Positions 18,278 to 26,473 of a DNA stretch of 63,819 nucleotides are shown here, piece by piece. The notes under the pieces were generated by a model that had not been told where the DNA came from, did no database searches, and was given only the letters and a program-made list of their open reading frames with translations. Numbering within the stretch: the first letter of the stretch is position 1; every line of letters starts with the position of its first letter. This stretch comes from a virus, in the IMG/VR virus record IMGVR_UViG_3300032050_000125, positions 1-63,819 of that record; one strand, 5' to 3'. The position numbers were made by a program, and so were the translations under genes.

Positions 18278-18472
18278 ATGTCAAATCCAAATATAAACGA
18301 AAAAGAATTCGTCACCCAAGTAGAAGAAAAAAACAATTATGCAGTGTATTCTAAGGATGATGGTACTTTTATGTTTAACGATGGTGCGATTGTCCAATGT
18401 GCAGGCCTTGCCTCACCAGTGGCGCTACTGACAGATAACGGTCTTCACATAGAAGACCAAGATTTAGTATAG
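18278..18472 (+). CDS. hypothetical protein (64 aa)
   Basis: ATG 18278, 6 bp after the previous stop, without a clear Shine-Dalgarno. Acidic, with 'YAVYSKDDGTFMFNDGAIV' suggesting a small beta fold. Unknown family and function; part of the run of small genes 17792-18797. Confidence 0.5.
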   Translation: MSNPNINEKEFVTQVEEKNNYAVYSKDDGTFMFNDGAIVQCAGLASPVALLTDNGLHIEDQDLV

Positions 18473-18485
18473 GAATAGGATTTTT

Positions 18486-18797
18486 ATGGCGTTCAATGCT
18501 CAAGAAAATATAAGCTATATAGAAAAGCAACTAGCATACTTTATGTTTATGGTTGGGTTAGATCCGGAATCATTAGATTCAGTAACAATTGACGAGTTGC
18601 TGTCCGCAGCAAGAAGCTTATCAAAAGTTGATAGGGAAAATTCATCCGCATTTTATATTAATGAAACTCAAAACAGTATTTTTGCAGGCACACCAGAAGA
18701 TGTTTTCTTGAAGCATCAAAGAATGTTCCTAATTCTAAACATTAGAAGATTTTGGTATTGGCGTCAACTAGCAATAGGAGCTTTAAACCGTGAATAA
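18486..18797 (+). CDS. small helical protein, family A (103 aa)
   Basis: ATG 18486 after AGGA. It has the shared YIEKQLAYFMFMVGLDPESL helix-turn at about residues 10-30 and a C-terminal Trp/Arg-rich helix (RRFWYWRQLAIGAL). It overlaps the next gene by 8 bp (translational coupling). Function unknown. Confidence 0.6.
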   Translation: MAFNAQENISYIEKQLAYFMFMVGLDPESLDSVTIDELLSAARSLSKVDRENSSAFYINETQNSIFAGTPEDVFLKHQRMFLILNIRRFWYWRQLAIGALNRE

Positions 18798-19497
18798 TAA
18801 TGATAAACTTTATTATGATAGATTAGAAAAACTTGTTAAATACAAAGCGCTTGAAATTCAGGGCACACTTGACGTATCTAGAAAAGTAAATGACTATCTC
18901 ACTACTCTTCCAATAGATAAAAGAAGAGAAGCAATTGGTAGAGATCTTGTTACTTGGTTTTTTGAAGTTTTTTCAGCAGAAGACTCCGTCTGGAATGATA
19001 GTTTTGTTTCAGAATACACTTCATCATATGTAGAAATGTTATTCTTGGCAGCAAAGCCCACAAAAACACTGATGAGTAATCCAGCGTTTAATTATACTAT
19101 CGCTAAATTAATGAATTCAACAACAGATCTTACATTTATCAATAATTATCAATTAGATTACTTAGAACACTGCTTGGCGGATGATAACGTTTCCTGGGAT
19201 TACCAAACAAAATCAATGCAAGATGTTGAAAGTGGAACCCTTGGTAAATTTGATTTTATTTTTATAACTGAGTTTGACATTTTCCATGATATATCTCTTA
19301 TAGAAAATTTCTGTGAGGCATTAAATCCTGGTGCCACTATGGTCGTATCGCATACAAATGATGACTTAAGAGTTTACGCTTCTGATAGCGAATATACTCC
19401 AGCATATGAGTTACACCAAATAGTAAAATCAATATCAGGTCTTAATGTGTATCACATTCCAACTGCGCCTGGGCATACTGTAATCATCAAGGACTAA
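18790..19497 (+). CDS. putative SAM-dependent methyltransferase-like protein (235 aa)
   Basis: GTG start at 18790 inside the end of the preceding gene, with AGGAG upstream. The C-terminal half has FDFIFITEFDIFHD and FCEALNPGATMVVSHTND, resembling motifs IV and V of class I methyltransferases (an acidic strand, then an LxPGG-like turn). The glycine-rich motif I is not clear, so the assignment is tentative. It sits directly before an oxygenase. Confidence 0.4.
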   Translation: MNNNDKLYYDRLEKLVKYKALEIQGTLDVSRKVNDYLTTLPIDKRREAIGRDLVTWFFEVFSAEDSVWNDSFVSEYTSSYVEMLFLAAKPTKTLMSNPAFNYTIAKLMNSTTDLTFINNYQLDYLEHCLADDNVSWDYQTKSMQDVESGTLGKFDFIFITEFDIFHDISLIENFCEALNPGATMVVSHTNDDLRVYASDSEYTPAYELHQIVKSISGLNVYHIPTAPGHTVIIKD

Positions 19498-19503
19498 TCT
19501 TAT

Positions 19504-20181
19504 ATGATAGTCATTGATGACTATATAAAAGACAAAAATCTTCTAAAAGAAATAGAAAACACAAAAGATTTTTTTCCTATTTCAATGGGCAATGAAGATC
19601 GAATAGCTTCTGAATTAAATAGCTATCATAGTGAGCAGGCCGACTGCTATGCACCCTACATGTTTTGGGATGGTTGGCATAAATCTCCTGCAAATACAGC
19701 AAGAAAAAAAGTTATTCAAGCAATTTGGGAAAACAATCTTCCATTCCCTATTGAAGAATTATGTGGTTTTGAATACTGGACAAGAACCTTTAAGCCAGGT
19801 CAATATTTAGGAACTCACGTTGACGAAGATACGTTTCTTTATGCAGATACCAAGATATTCAGAGGGCCTAAAACAGGCTGTGTTTATTATCCAGATTTTA
19901 ATGAAGTTGTAGGTGGATTTTTGGAATTGCATCCAACCGCAGTTTCTGAAGAAACACATAATGCGCTAGAGATGGAGAATATAGAACCACTTATAGTGCC
20001 GATTGAACTTAGGGAAAGAATAGCCTGTAAACCAAATAGGTTAATTATTTTTGACGCAGGTCATATAATTCATAACACTACACCCCCTTTAACTGGAGTC
20101 CGTCGCGTTATGGTGATCAATGTTTGGCATAAGGACAGTATTCCTACGGCTTTGTCTACAGGGAAGTTTTATTACGAATAA
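19504..20181 (+). CDS. 2-oxoglutarate/Fe(II) oxygenase (225 aa)
   Basis: H105-V-D107 (GTHVDED), a distal histidine at H187 or H190 (GHIIHNTTP) and R200/R201 (GVRRVMVINVW) form the Fe(II)/2-oxoglutarate site. The region YWTRTFKPGQYLGTH is typical of the family. It differs from the tandem quartet downstream, with a longer insert between the metal ligands. The substrate cannot be read. Confidence 0.75.
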   Translation: MIVIDDYIKDKNLLKEIENTKDFFPISMGNEDRIASELNSYHSEQADCYAPYMFWDGWHKSPANTARKKVIQAIWENNLPFPIEELCGFEYWTRTFKPGQYLGTHVDEDTFLYADTKIFRGPKTGCVYYPDFNEVVGGFLELHPTAVSEETHNALEMENIEPLIVPIELRERIACKPNRLIIFDAGHIIHNTTPPLTGVRRVMVINVWHKDSIPTALSTGKFYYE

Positions 20182-20185
20182 TTTA

Positions 20186-20194
20186 TGATATAAT
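20186..20194 (+). promoter_or_regulatory. extended -10 promoter TGATATAAT, leaderless geometry
   Basis: TG-A-TATAAT, six bases (CTTATT), then ATG 20201. Identical spacing to the element before 11062; no ribosome site precedes the gene. Confidence 0.6.
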
Positions 20195-20200
20195 CTTATT

Positions 20201-20521
20201 ATGTTAAATACAAGAGATAGTTTGGTTGGAAAATGGTCTGTAAAAGTTATCACACCATTTGGTGAATCTAAGGCAGATGTAATCCTTGATTCAACTGATC
20301 CATTTGTGACTGGTACAATAATTGGGGAAAATGGTTCCGTAGAATTCTCTAATGGCATAATAGATGGAAACAAGCTTAAACTTTCTGCGACAGTAGACAC
20401 CCCAATAAAAGCGACTATTGCCGCTGAAGTTGAAATAAATGAATTCATCTTTCATGGTGTTTTAAAAATCGATGAATATATGGAAGTTAATATTACTGGT
20501 GAAAAAAATGTCAATATATAA
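20201..20521 (+). CDS. lipocalin-like beta-barrel small protein (106 aa)
   Basis: The opening DSLVGKWSVKVITPFGESKADVIL, later alternating strands and 'NKLKLSATVDTPIKATIAAE' resemble small bacterial proteins of the GTW...TP.G type, often found in actinobacteria. It may bind a small ligand; no catalytic residues are evident. Probably leaderless. It overlaps the next gene by 14 bp. Confidence 0.5.
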   Translation: MLNTRDSLVGKWSVKVITPFGESKADVILDSTDPFVTGTIIGENGSVEFSNGIIDGNKLKLSATVDTPIKATIAAEVEINEFIFHGVLKIDEYMEVNITGEKNVNI

Positions 20522-21125
20522 AATACCTGCTAACTCCATAGATGGAGAAGAAAACTTTTTATCAAAGTTTGATGGGATGTTAACTCTTATAGTAAACGTA
20601 TCCACGAAAGCTGGTGGATATACACCCAAGTGCTCAAAAGTCTGGTCATATGCTAGAACATGTAGACAACTGTGGCAACTACAAAAAGTCCACGATGAAT
20701 TTAAAGATAGAGGATTTTCTGTTCTAGCTTTTCCGAACAATCAATTTGCACAAATGGAACCAGGAACAAATGAAGAAATAAAGACTTTTGTTAAAGAACA
20801 TTATCCATTTGTTACTTTTCCATTTTTTGAAAAAGTTGATGTCAATGGAAAAAATGAACACCCATTATTTGCCGCACTTAAAGGCAATGAAAAAAGAAAT
20901 TATTCTGACTTTACAGCAGATCAAAGTAATAAAGCAAAAGAAAACCAAAACCTTGCCGGGCAAGCTATTGCTAGAATTTCTCATGGTTATGAAAAATTTT
21001 TAGTAAGTAGAGATGGTATTATGGTTGCCAGATTTAACTGGCAAGACATGCCATTAGATGAAATACCAAGAGTTATGGGTGCTGGCTGGACAATACGAGA
21101 AGCAATAGACGAGATGTTGGGGTAA
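20508..21125 (+). CDS. glutathione-peroxidase-like protein lacking the usual peroxidatic Cys (205 aa)
   Basis: NSIDGEENFLSKFDG, LIVNVST and especially FPNNQFAQMEPGTNEEI (about residues 75-91) identify the glutathione peroxidase fold, and ISHGYEKFLVSRDGIMVARF the conserved C-terminus. At the catalytic position the family has NVAS-x-C, but here it is NVSTKA with A35. An insertion of about 20 residues follows, carrying C42 and C52. Activity may be lost, altered or moved. I start at ATG 20508, within the end of the preceding gene. It lies directly before the oxygenase quartet. Confidence 0.7.
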   Translation: MSIYKIPANSIDGEENFLSKFDGMLTLIVNVSTKAGGYTPKCSKVWSYARTCRQLWQLQKVHDEFKDRGFSVLAFPNNQFAQMEPGTNEEIKTFVKEHYPFVTFPFFEKVDVNGKNEHPLFAALKGNEKRNYSDFTADQSNKAKENQNLAGQAIARISHGYEKFLVSRDGIMVARFNWQDMPLDEIPRVMGAGWTIREAIDEMLG

Positions 21126-21127
21126 AC

Positions 21128-22222
21128 ATGGAAAATAACCCAGTGGATAAATATATCAATAGTGTGGCCTTCCCAGTTACCCCAGATATTGATGATAGTA
21201 TAATCGAAGAGATTGGCGAACTCCAAGTAGAAGTTCTAGGACCAGGTGTAATTGTTTTTAGAAACGCTTTTAATATAAATCAGCAAGTTATTTTAGATTA
21301 TATTGATTCTAAAGCAGAGAAAGCACACGAAAATAGATGGGCTTATATTACCGCAGAAGATGGAAATGAGTATGGCATAAATGAAGATGGATTTAGATAT
21401 AGGTTAGAGGATATCCCCTCAACTCCAGTAAGGCTTCTGCATCCAGTAACTGATGAAACTCCACAAGAAGTAAAAGATTTTTTTCTTTATCTAGAAGAAC
21501 AAAATTATAAATGTCTACTTAAATATATAGATCATTATCCATTAATGTTGGGCAGTATTTGGTGGAAGAATAGAGGCCATGTTCTTAGATACGGTAATGG
21601 TGGCATCTTAGGGTGCCATGCTGATAATGATACAAATTATAAAGTAACTAACGGTGTTCGATATATGCCAAGAGGCATGGTTGCATCAAGACAGACTTGT
21701 GGTTCACTTATTTATCTAAATGACTGCGTTGACTCAGAAGAAGAGTTAAATGGCAGAAACTTCACAGGAGGCCATTTAAGATTTGTTCATTTAGGAATAT
21801 CTTATAGCCCTAAAAAAGGAGATATTATATTTTTTCCAACAAATTTTGTTGCAGCCCACGATGTTGAAAGAATGGGCAAAGGAGTAAGATATAGCTATTT
21901 GTCCTTCTTTGGACAAGGCGCAGATGATATCTCTGCTGGAATTGTCATATCAGAACCAGACCGAAGCTTTGAATGGTGCCCAGCAGTATGGCTTAACAAT
22001 ATCTATGATGACTATGAACGTTACTGCAAGTCACCATACTCTATATATTCTAATCCAGAAAAATACAATGTTGAAATTGGCTGGAACCCAGTTTACCAAG
22101 GGCGAAATGTAGCACAGTATAACACTACCCACGAAGCGGTAGAGGTTAAAGAAGAGGCAACTGCTTCTGGCTCAGAAGATTTACCAGAAGGCCCATGCGG
22201 AACAGACCCAGTAAGAGTTTAG
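21128..22222 (+). CDS. 2-oxoglutarate/Fe(II) oxygenase, quartet member 1 (364 aa)
   Basis: Iron/2-oxoglutarate site H164-A-D166 (GCHADND), H244 (AAHDV) and R254 (GVRYSYL). It shares with the next three genes the frame 'W[WK]..GH...Y..G...G.H.D', 'LIYLNDCVDSE..LNG.NF.GG' and 'Y.PK.GD..FFP.N'. Longest of the four, with an acidic, variable C-terminal tail. ATG 21128 follows GGGG. The four lie in tandem with 0-12 bp spacings or short overlaps and form one operon. Confidence 0.8.
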   Translation: MENNPVDKYINSVAFPVTPDIDDSIIEEIGELQVEVLGPGVIVFRNAFNINQQVILDYIDSKAEKAHENRWAYITAEDGNEYGINEDGFRYRLEDIPSTPVRLLHPVTDETPQEVKDFFLYLEEQNYKCLLKYIDHYPLMLGSIWWKNRGHVLRYGNGGILGCHADNDTNYKVTNGVRYMPRGMVASRQTCGSLIYLNDCVDSEEELNGRNFTGGHLRFVHLGISYSPKKGDIIFFPTNFVAAHDVERMGKGVRYSYLSFFGQGADDISAGIVISEPDRSFEWCPAVWLNNIYDDYERYCKSPYSIYSNPEKYNVEIGWNPVYQGRNVAQYNTTHEAVEVKEEATASGSEDLPEGPCGTDPVRV

Positions 22223-22224
22223 CT

Positions 22225-23142
22225 ATGGGCACGAAAGAGATTAAACCACAACATCTTGGGATGGGGATAGTACTTTTCAAAAATGCTATTGATGTTGATG
22301 AGGATAAAATAATACCATTTATTGCATCTTTAAAGGAAAAAGCAATAAAAGATGATTATAAAATCATCTATGATGAAAATAAAAATCCACTGTATGCGAT
22401 TAACAGAAGTGGTCATAGGTATACTTTAGAGTCTATATACAATAGCTCTAGCCATATAATGGATTTCCTAAATAAGGATAGTGATCCATTTTTAATAAAC
22501 TTCTTTGCTCAGTGCGAAAAAACATTCTACAGCAACTTACTTAGGTATGTAGAACTATTTCCTATGTTGCTTCCAAGCCTGTGGTGGAGAACGCAGGGCC
22601 ATATTTTGGCTTATGGCCCAGGCAGTGCTATGGGACTCCACAGCGATAATGATGTCAATTACCAGCCAGGATTTGAACCTGATTGGCAGGTAGCCACAAG
22701 AAGTGTTGTTGGATCAATTATATATTTAAATTCTTCAGTAGAATCTAAAGATGAAATAAATAAGTATGAATACTTAAATGGGGAAATTTTTTTTCCATAT
22801 GCAGATGTTGTATATAAACCAAAATCAGGCGACTTACTAATGTTTCCGTCTAATTATTTAGGTTCTCACGCAATCAACCCATGCAATGAAGGCAGCAGAT
22901 ACGCATACATAGGGTACTTTTCCCAGGGTTCTCCACACCCAGATAGAGGAATAAATATAACTCACGGTGATATTCCGCCTGGTTTACAGGGTCAAGTATG
23001 GATGCCAGATGTAGTAAAGGATTATGTTGAATATATAAAAAGTAAATACGATGAAGATAGCAAGGCTGCAAATGAGTTGTTAAAACCAACAACTAGAATG
23101 TATAATAGTTCTAATACTGTTAAGGAGTTAATGGGTGAATAA
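22225..23142 (+). CDS. 2-oxoglutarate/Fe(II) oxygenase, quartet member 2 (305 aa)
   Basis: H139-S-D141 (GLHSDND), H215 (GSHAINP), R225 (SRYAYIG). I use ATG 22225 two bases after the previous stop rather than the in-frame ATG 22195, whose second codon would be CGG; alignment with the neighbours also starts near residue 5. The C-terminus IWMPDVV-like tail (VWMPDVVKDYVEYI) is shared with member 3. Probably arose by tandem duplication. Confidence 0.8.
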   Translation: MGTKEIKPQHLGMGIVLFKNAIDVDEDKIIPFIASLKEKAIKDDYKIIYDENKNPLYAINRSGHRYTLESIYNSSSHIMDFLNKDSDPFLINFFAQCEKTFYSNLLRYVELFPMLLPSLWWRTQGHILAYGPGSAMGLHSDNDVNYQPGFEPDWQVATRSVVGSIIYLNSSVESKDEINKYEYLNGEIFFPYADVVYKPKSGDLLMFPSNYLGSHAINPCNEGSRYAYIGYFSQGSPHPDRGINITHGDIPPGLQGQVWMPDVVKDYVEYIKSKYDEDSKAANELLKPTTRMYNSSNTVKELMGE

Positions 23143-24034
23143 TTTGGTTATCAACAACGATATTGAAGGAAAAGATCTTGGTGGCGGAGTTGTTCTTTTC
23201 GAGAATGCTGTTAGCTTTGATGGTGATAAGGCATTTGATTTTTGTGAAGAGATAGTCACAAGAGAAAGAAATGCAATGTATAAGCCTGGAATTGACCCAG
23301 AAACAGGAGAAGAAATCTATATAAATAGAAGTGGATACTTCTTTGGTAAAGAATCAATTGACATCATGCCAGGAAGAGGTTCTGCGGCACACCAAGATCC
23401 TAGAGAAGACGTTGTTAATTTTCTTAATGGACTTGAACAGTCAAGAGATAAATACTTATTTAAATATTTAGAATTTTATCCGCTAGCATTCAAATGTATA
23501 TGGTGGAAGGTAAAAGGTCACATCGTTGCCTACAAAAAAGGCGCTTATTTAGGTCCACACTCAGATATTAGCACTGATTACATATATGGAGTTTGGACTC
23601 CAAATGATCAACTTGCGATGAGAAGTACAGTAACAGCTCTTATATATTTTAATGATTGTGTTGACTCAGAAGACAAATTAGATGGAAAGAATTTCATGGG
23701 TGGTCATCATTATTTCAATTATTTAGACATTACTCATATCCCTAAAAAGGGAGATATTTTATTTTTTCCAGCCTCGTACACTGCTGGGCATGAGGTCAAG
23801 CCAGTTGAAGGTGGAATGAGATACTCTTATCTTGGATGGTATAGTCACGGAACTCCAAATATAGAAGTTAAAGAAGCAGTAGCTGATCCACTTGTTGATC
23901 CTGTCGCAGCACAGACATCAACAAACGTATACATGCCAACTCTTGTAGAAGACTACAGAAAGCATCTTTTATCTAGGGGTTATGACGAGTTTTCAGAACA
24001 ATATAGAATTACAAAATCAAGCTATGGTCAATAA
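23135..24034 (+). CDS. 2-oxoglutarate/Fe(II) oxygenase, quartet member 3 (299 aa)
   Basis: GTG start at 23135 overlapping member 2, with AAGGAG at 23122-23127. H142-S-D144 (GPHSDIS), H219 (AGHEVKP), R229 (MRYSYLGWY). It contains LIYFNDCVDSEDKLDGKNF, nearly the same as in members 1 and 4. The complete metal site suggests an active enzyme; the substrate is unknown. Confidence 0.8.
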   Translation: MNNLVINNDIEGKDLGGGVVLFENAVSFDGDKAFDFCEEIVTRERNAMYKPGIDPETGEEIYINRSGYFFGKESIDIMPGRGSAAHQDPREDVVNFLNGLEQSRDKYLFKYLEFYPLAFKCIWWKVKGHIVAYKKGAYLGPHSDISTDYIYGVWTPNDQLAMRSTVTALIYFNDCVDSEDKLDGKNFMGGHHYFNYLDITHIPKKGDILFFPASYTAGHEVKPVEGGMRYSYLGWYSHGTPNIEVKEAVADPLVDPVAAQTSTNVYMPTLVEDYRKHLLSRGYDEFSEQYRITKSSYGQ

Positions 24035-24834
24035 TGTTAGATACTAAATTAAAAATGAAAGATGTAGGTAGCGGTCTTTGTGTTGTGGAAGACGCTATTG
24101 ATATTAACCAAAAGTTTTTATTTGACTACATAATGATGTTGAGAGAAGAAGAAGAAAAAACTTTTACATATGTTGTTGAAGATGGTAAAAGATATGCGAT
24201 TAATAAAACTGGATTTAAATTTGATCCAGATGCGGTCAGCTTGGCACCAAATAGATTTATAGATCCACTATTAAAAATGAATAATTCATTAACAAGACAA
24301 GTAACTAAGGAGCAAGAGCAATTTATAGCAGACTTAGAAGATCTAATGTACAGAATACTTGTTGAATACTGTAAGTATTATCCAGACGCTTCAACGGTCT
24401 GCTGGTGGAGAGGTATGGGTCATATCGCAACATATGAAAATGGTCAGGGAATAGGCCCACACTGTGATGATCAGATCCCATTTAGGTTTGGAGAAAAACC
24501 AAAAAATGAGTACCCAAAACATAGTAAGGTAAGTGTTAATATTTACTTAAATGATTGTGTTGACTCAGAAGATCAGTTAAACGGATATAATTTTATGGGC
24601 GGAGAGATTACGCATAAACACGCAAAACATACCTATAAGCCAAAAGCTGGATCAGCCGTAATATACCCTACTAATTTTATAGGAACTCATGAAGTGGCTC
24701 CAGTAACTGCTGGCCTAAGAATAGCCTATCTTGGGTCTTTTTTATATGGGACACCATCAGAAGGCATTACAGAAAACGGAGACTGGAGAATCTGGATGCC
24801 AAATCTAAGAAAAGATGCTGGGTTAGAATTTTAA
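24034..24834 (+). CDS. 2-oxoglutarate/Fe(II) oxygenase, quartet member 4 (266 aa)
   Basis: The start overlaps the stop of member 3 (TAATG). H143-C-D145 (GPHCDDQ), H219 (GTHEVAP), R229 (GLRIAYLGSF). The shortest of the four, lacking most of the C-terminal tail but ending in the shared WMPNL segment. Last gene of the island before the connector region. Confidence 0.8.
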   Translation: MLDTKLKMKDVGSGLCVVEDAIDINQKFLFDYIMMLREEEEKTFTYVVEDGKRYAINKTGFKFDPDAVSLAPNRFIDPLLKMNNSLTRQVTKEQEQFIADLEDLMYRILVEYCKYYPDASTVCWWRGMGHIATYENGQGIGPHCDDQIPFRFGEKPKNEYPKHSKVSVNIYLNDCVDSEDQLNGYNFMGGEITHKHAKHTYKPKAGSAVIYPTNFIGTHEVAPVTAGLRIAYLGSFLYGTPSEGITENGDWRIWMPNLRKDAGLEF

Positions 24835-24837
24835 ATT

Positions 24838-24847
24838 TATTACTATA
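24838..24847 (+). promoter_or_regulatory. TATTACTATA motif, candidate late promoter element
   Basis: Perfect copy, 37 bp before ATG 24875, right after the oxygenase stop. A weaker GCTACTATAA lies at 25164-25173, 40 bp before ATG 25204. Confidence 0.5.
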
Positions 24848-24874
24848 AACATATACGTTTATTAAAGGTAAAGA

Positions 24875-25159
24875 ATGATATACAACCAGCCAATAGCCTA
24901 CAATAGCAATGTTACCTATTCGGGCGTTTTAGTCATAAACGCGCCAAGTATATCTAGCCCAATAATCGTAAATAATGTAACCTTTTTTTATCCAACTAAT
25001 GAAGACTTTTCTAATTTAACAACTATTGCAGTTGTGAGTATAGATACCTCAATAGATGGGATTATAACAGTCCAAGCACTAGATGATCAGGTTACAGCTT
25101 TAGCAAGTGCCTCAGTAATAGCAATTTCTGGCACAGCTGAAATTACTATAGTGGCGTAA
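24875..25159 (+). CDS. small predicted beta-rich virion protein (94 aa)
   Basis: ATG 24875 with AAAGG. The composition (Ser, Thr, Val, Ile rich; 'TYSGVLVINAPSISSP', 'TEDF' absent) suggests an all-beta decoration or neck protein. No family is recognised. It sits at the head of the neck/tail module, between two copies of the promoter-like motif. Confidence 0.55.
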   Translation: MIYNQPIAYNSNVTYSGVLVINAPSISSPIIVNNVTFFYPTNEDFSNLTTIAVVSIDTSIDGIITVQALDDQVTALASASVIAISGTAEITIVA

Positions 25160-25203
25160 ATCAGCTACTATAAAGAGTAAATTACTTTAATTTTGGAGAT
25201 AAA

Positions 25204-26100
25204 ATGTCCGTTAGCAACGTTTTGGTTAATGATAGCGTCAGACTAAAAGTCAAATTTCTTGACCAAGGTGACGGTGGCGTACAAGTAGAAGCAGAGATAG
25301 TCAGTGTTCAGGTTTTAATAAAAAATTCAGACGCTGAAATAGTAATTAATACATCAGCGACTCTTTTGTCTGGTTCTGAATATTATTATGACTTTACTCC
25401 AACAGAGGCTGACACATACACAGTAACATTTACTGGCACCACATCTTCAGGGAACAGTATAGTTTCCAAATTAACATTGTATGCGAATAGTTCTACTACT
25501 GACTATGAGCCAACGGTAACTCTAAGAGCAGATGAAACTATTATATTTGCTCCTGATTTATCGCCACTCTATCTTGATCCAGAAGAGCTTGTTGCCATTT
25601 TTCCAGACGCTTCTTTAATTGAAATCGGAGAAATGATTTATAGATACTCTTTAGAAATAAAAGAAATATATGGGCTAAAAGGTGATGAGGATGGATCTAC
25701 GCTACCATTTATTATACTTGAGTACATTAAAGCAGCAGCAGCTTGTGAGTTAAGTAGAACATATGGCTTTGGTGGAGATGATGAACTTTCATTAAAGTTG
25801 GCAGATTTAGAAATTACAAACAGATCTGCACCAAGAGCAGTTGCTACTAGATCAAATGCAACAACTTGGTGCCAAATAGCCGCTTCTTTGAGAAGAGAGG
25901 TCCTTGCAAAGAAAGTATCAATGAGAGGGGTGCAACCAAAAGGACTTCCAAACAGAAGAGTTGCAACTTCAGGAAAAACACTCGATCCACAAACTGGTCA
26001 ACTAATTTATTTGTCAGACAAAGAGCTTTATGGTCCAGGCAAAAAACCAATAGTGCAAGATGACCCAATGCCGGACAGAAGACTGCGTCAATATGATTAA
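25204..26100 (+). CDS. putative head-tail connector protein with N-terminal Ig-like domain (298 aa)
   Basis: ATG 25204 with GGAG. Residues 1-100 form a beta-sandwich-like domain (SVRLKVKFLDQGDGGVQVEAE..., YYYDFTPTEADTYTVTF). Residues 120-210 are helical (DPEELVAIFPDASLIEIGEMIYRYS, FIILEYIKAAAACELSRTYG), as in connector/adaptor proteins such as SPP1 gp15 or HK97 gp6. The C-terminus is basic and extended. Placement at the start of the neck genes supports the role; the exact homologue is not certain. Confidence 0.5.
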   Translation: MSVSNVLVNDSVRLKVKFLDQGDGGVQVEAEIVSVQVLIKNSDAEIVINTSATLLSGSEYYYDFTPTEADTYTVTFTGTTSSGNSIVSKLTLYANSSTTDYEPTVTLRADETIIFAPDLSPLYLDPEELVAIFPDASLIEIGEMIYRYSLEIKEIYGLKGDEDGSTLPFIILEYIKAAAACELSRTYGFGGDDELSLKLADLEITNRSAPRAVATRSNATTWCQIAASLRREVLAKKVSMRGVQPKGLPNRRVATSGKTLDPQTGQLIYLSDKELYGPGKKPIVQDDPMPDRRLRQYD

Positions 26101-26473
26101 TGCAAAAAAAGTTTTTAAACAAATACTAAGAGAATGGGGTCACGATATTCTCCTGCAAAGAAGATTATCTGATGACGGCCTTTATTCCGATAAACTTGAA
26201 AGAGTAACCACAAGACACACTAACGCAGCCTCAAGATATTTAGCTTCAACAAAGCAGGAAGAAATTGAAGGCTTAACCATAAATTCAAATAGAGTTTATT
26301 ATTTTGAATCAGAAATAAACCCAAAACCAGGGGATAGAATATATGAAGGTTCTTTTTCTTTACTTGAAGACTATGTTCTATATGTAATAGAGGAATGCTA
26401 CCCAGTAAGAGGTAGATATGGTAAAGTTGAATATTGGATGTGTGGGGCAAGCAAAGAAGAAACGGCAAGTTAA
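26093..26473 (+). CDS. putative head-closure / stopper protein (126 aa)
   Basis: I use ATG 26093 (MINAKKVFKQILREWGHDILLQRRL), overlapping the end of the connector gene, rather than ATG 26060, which would include an in-frame CGG. 'WGHDILLQRRLSDDG' and 'INPKPGDRIYE' match the small beta-barrel stopper proteins that close the connector (SPP1 gp16-like). Family match is by pattern only. Confidence 0.5.
   Translation: MINAKKVFKQILREWGHDILLQRRLSDDGLYSDKLERVTTRHTNAASRYLASTKQEEIEGLTINSNRVYYFESEINPKPGDRIYEGSFSLLEDYVLYVIEECYPVRGRYGKVEYWMCGASKEETAS

Noticed and set aside
25141-25150. AATTACTATAG inside the end of the gene at 24875 as another late promoter.
   Set aside because: It lies within the coding region, overlaps a short distance from the weaker 25164 copy, and is only a partial match.
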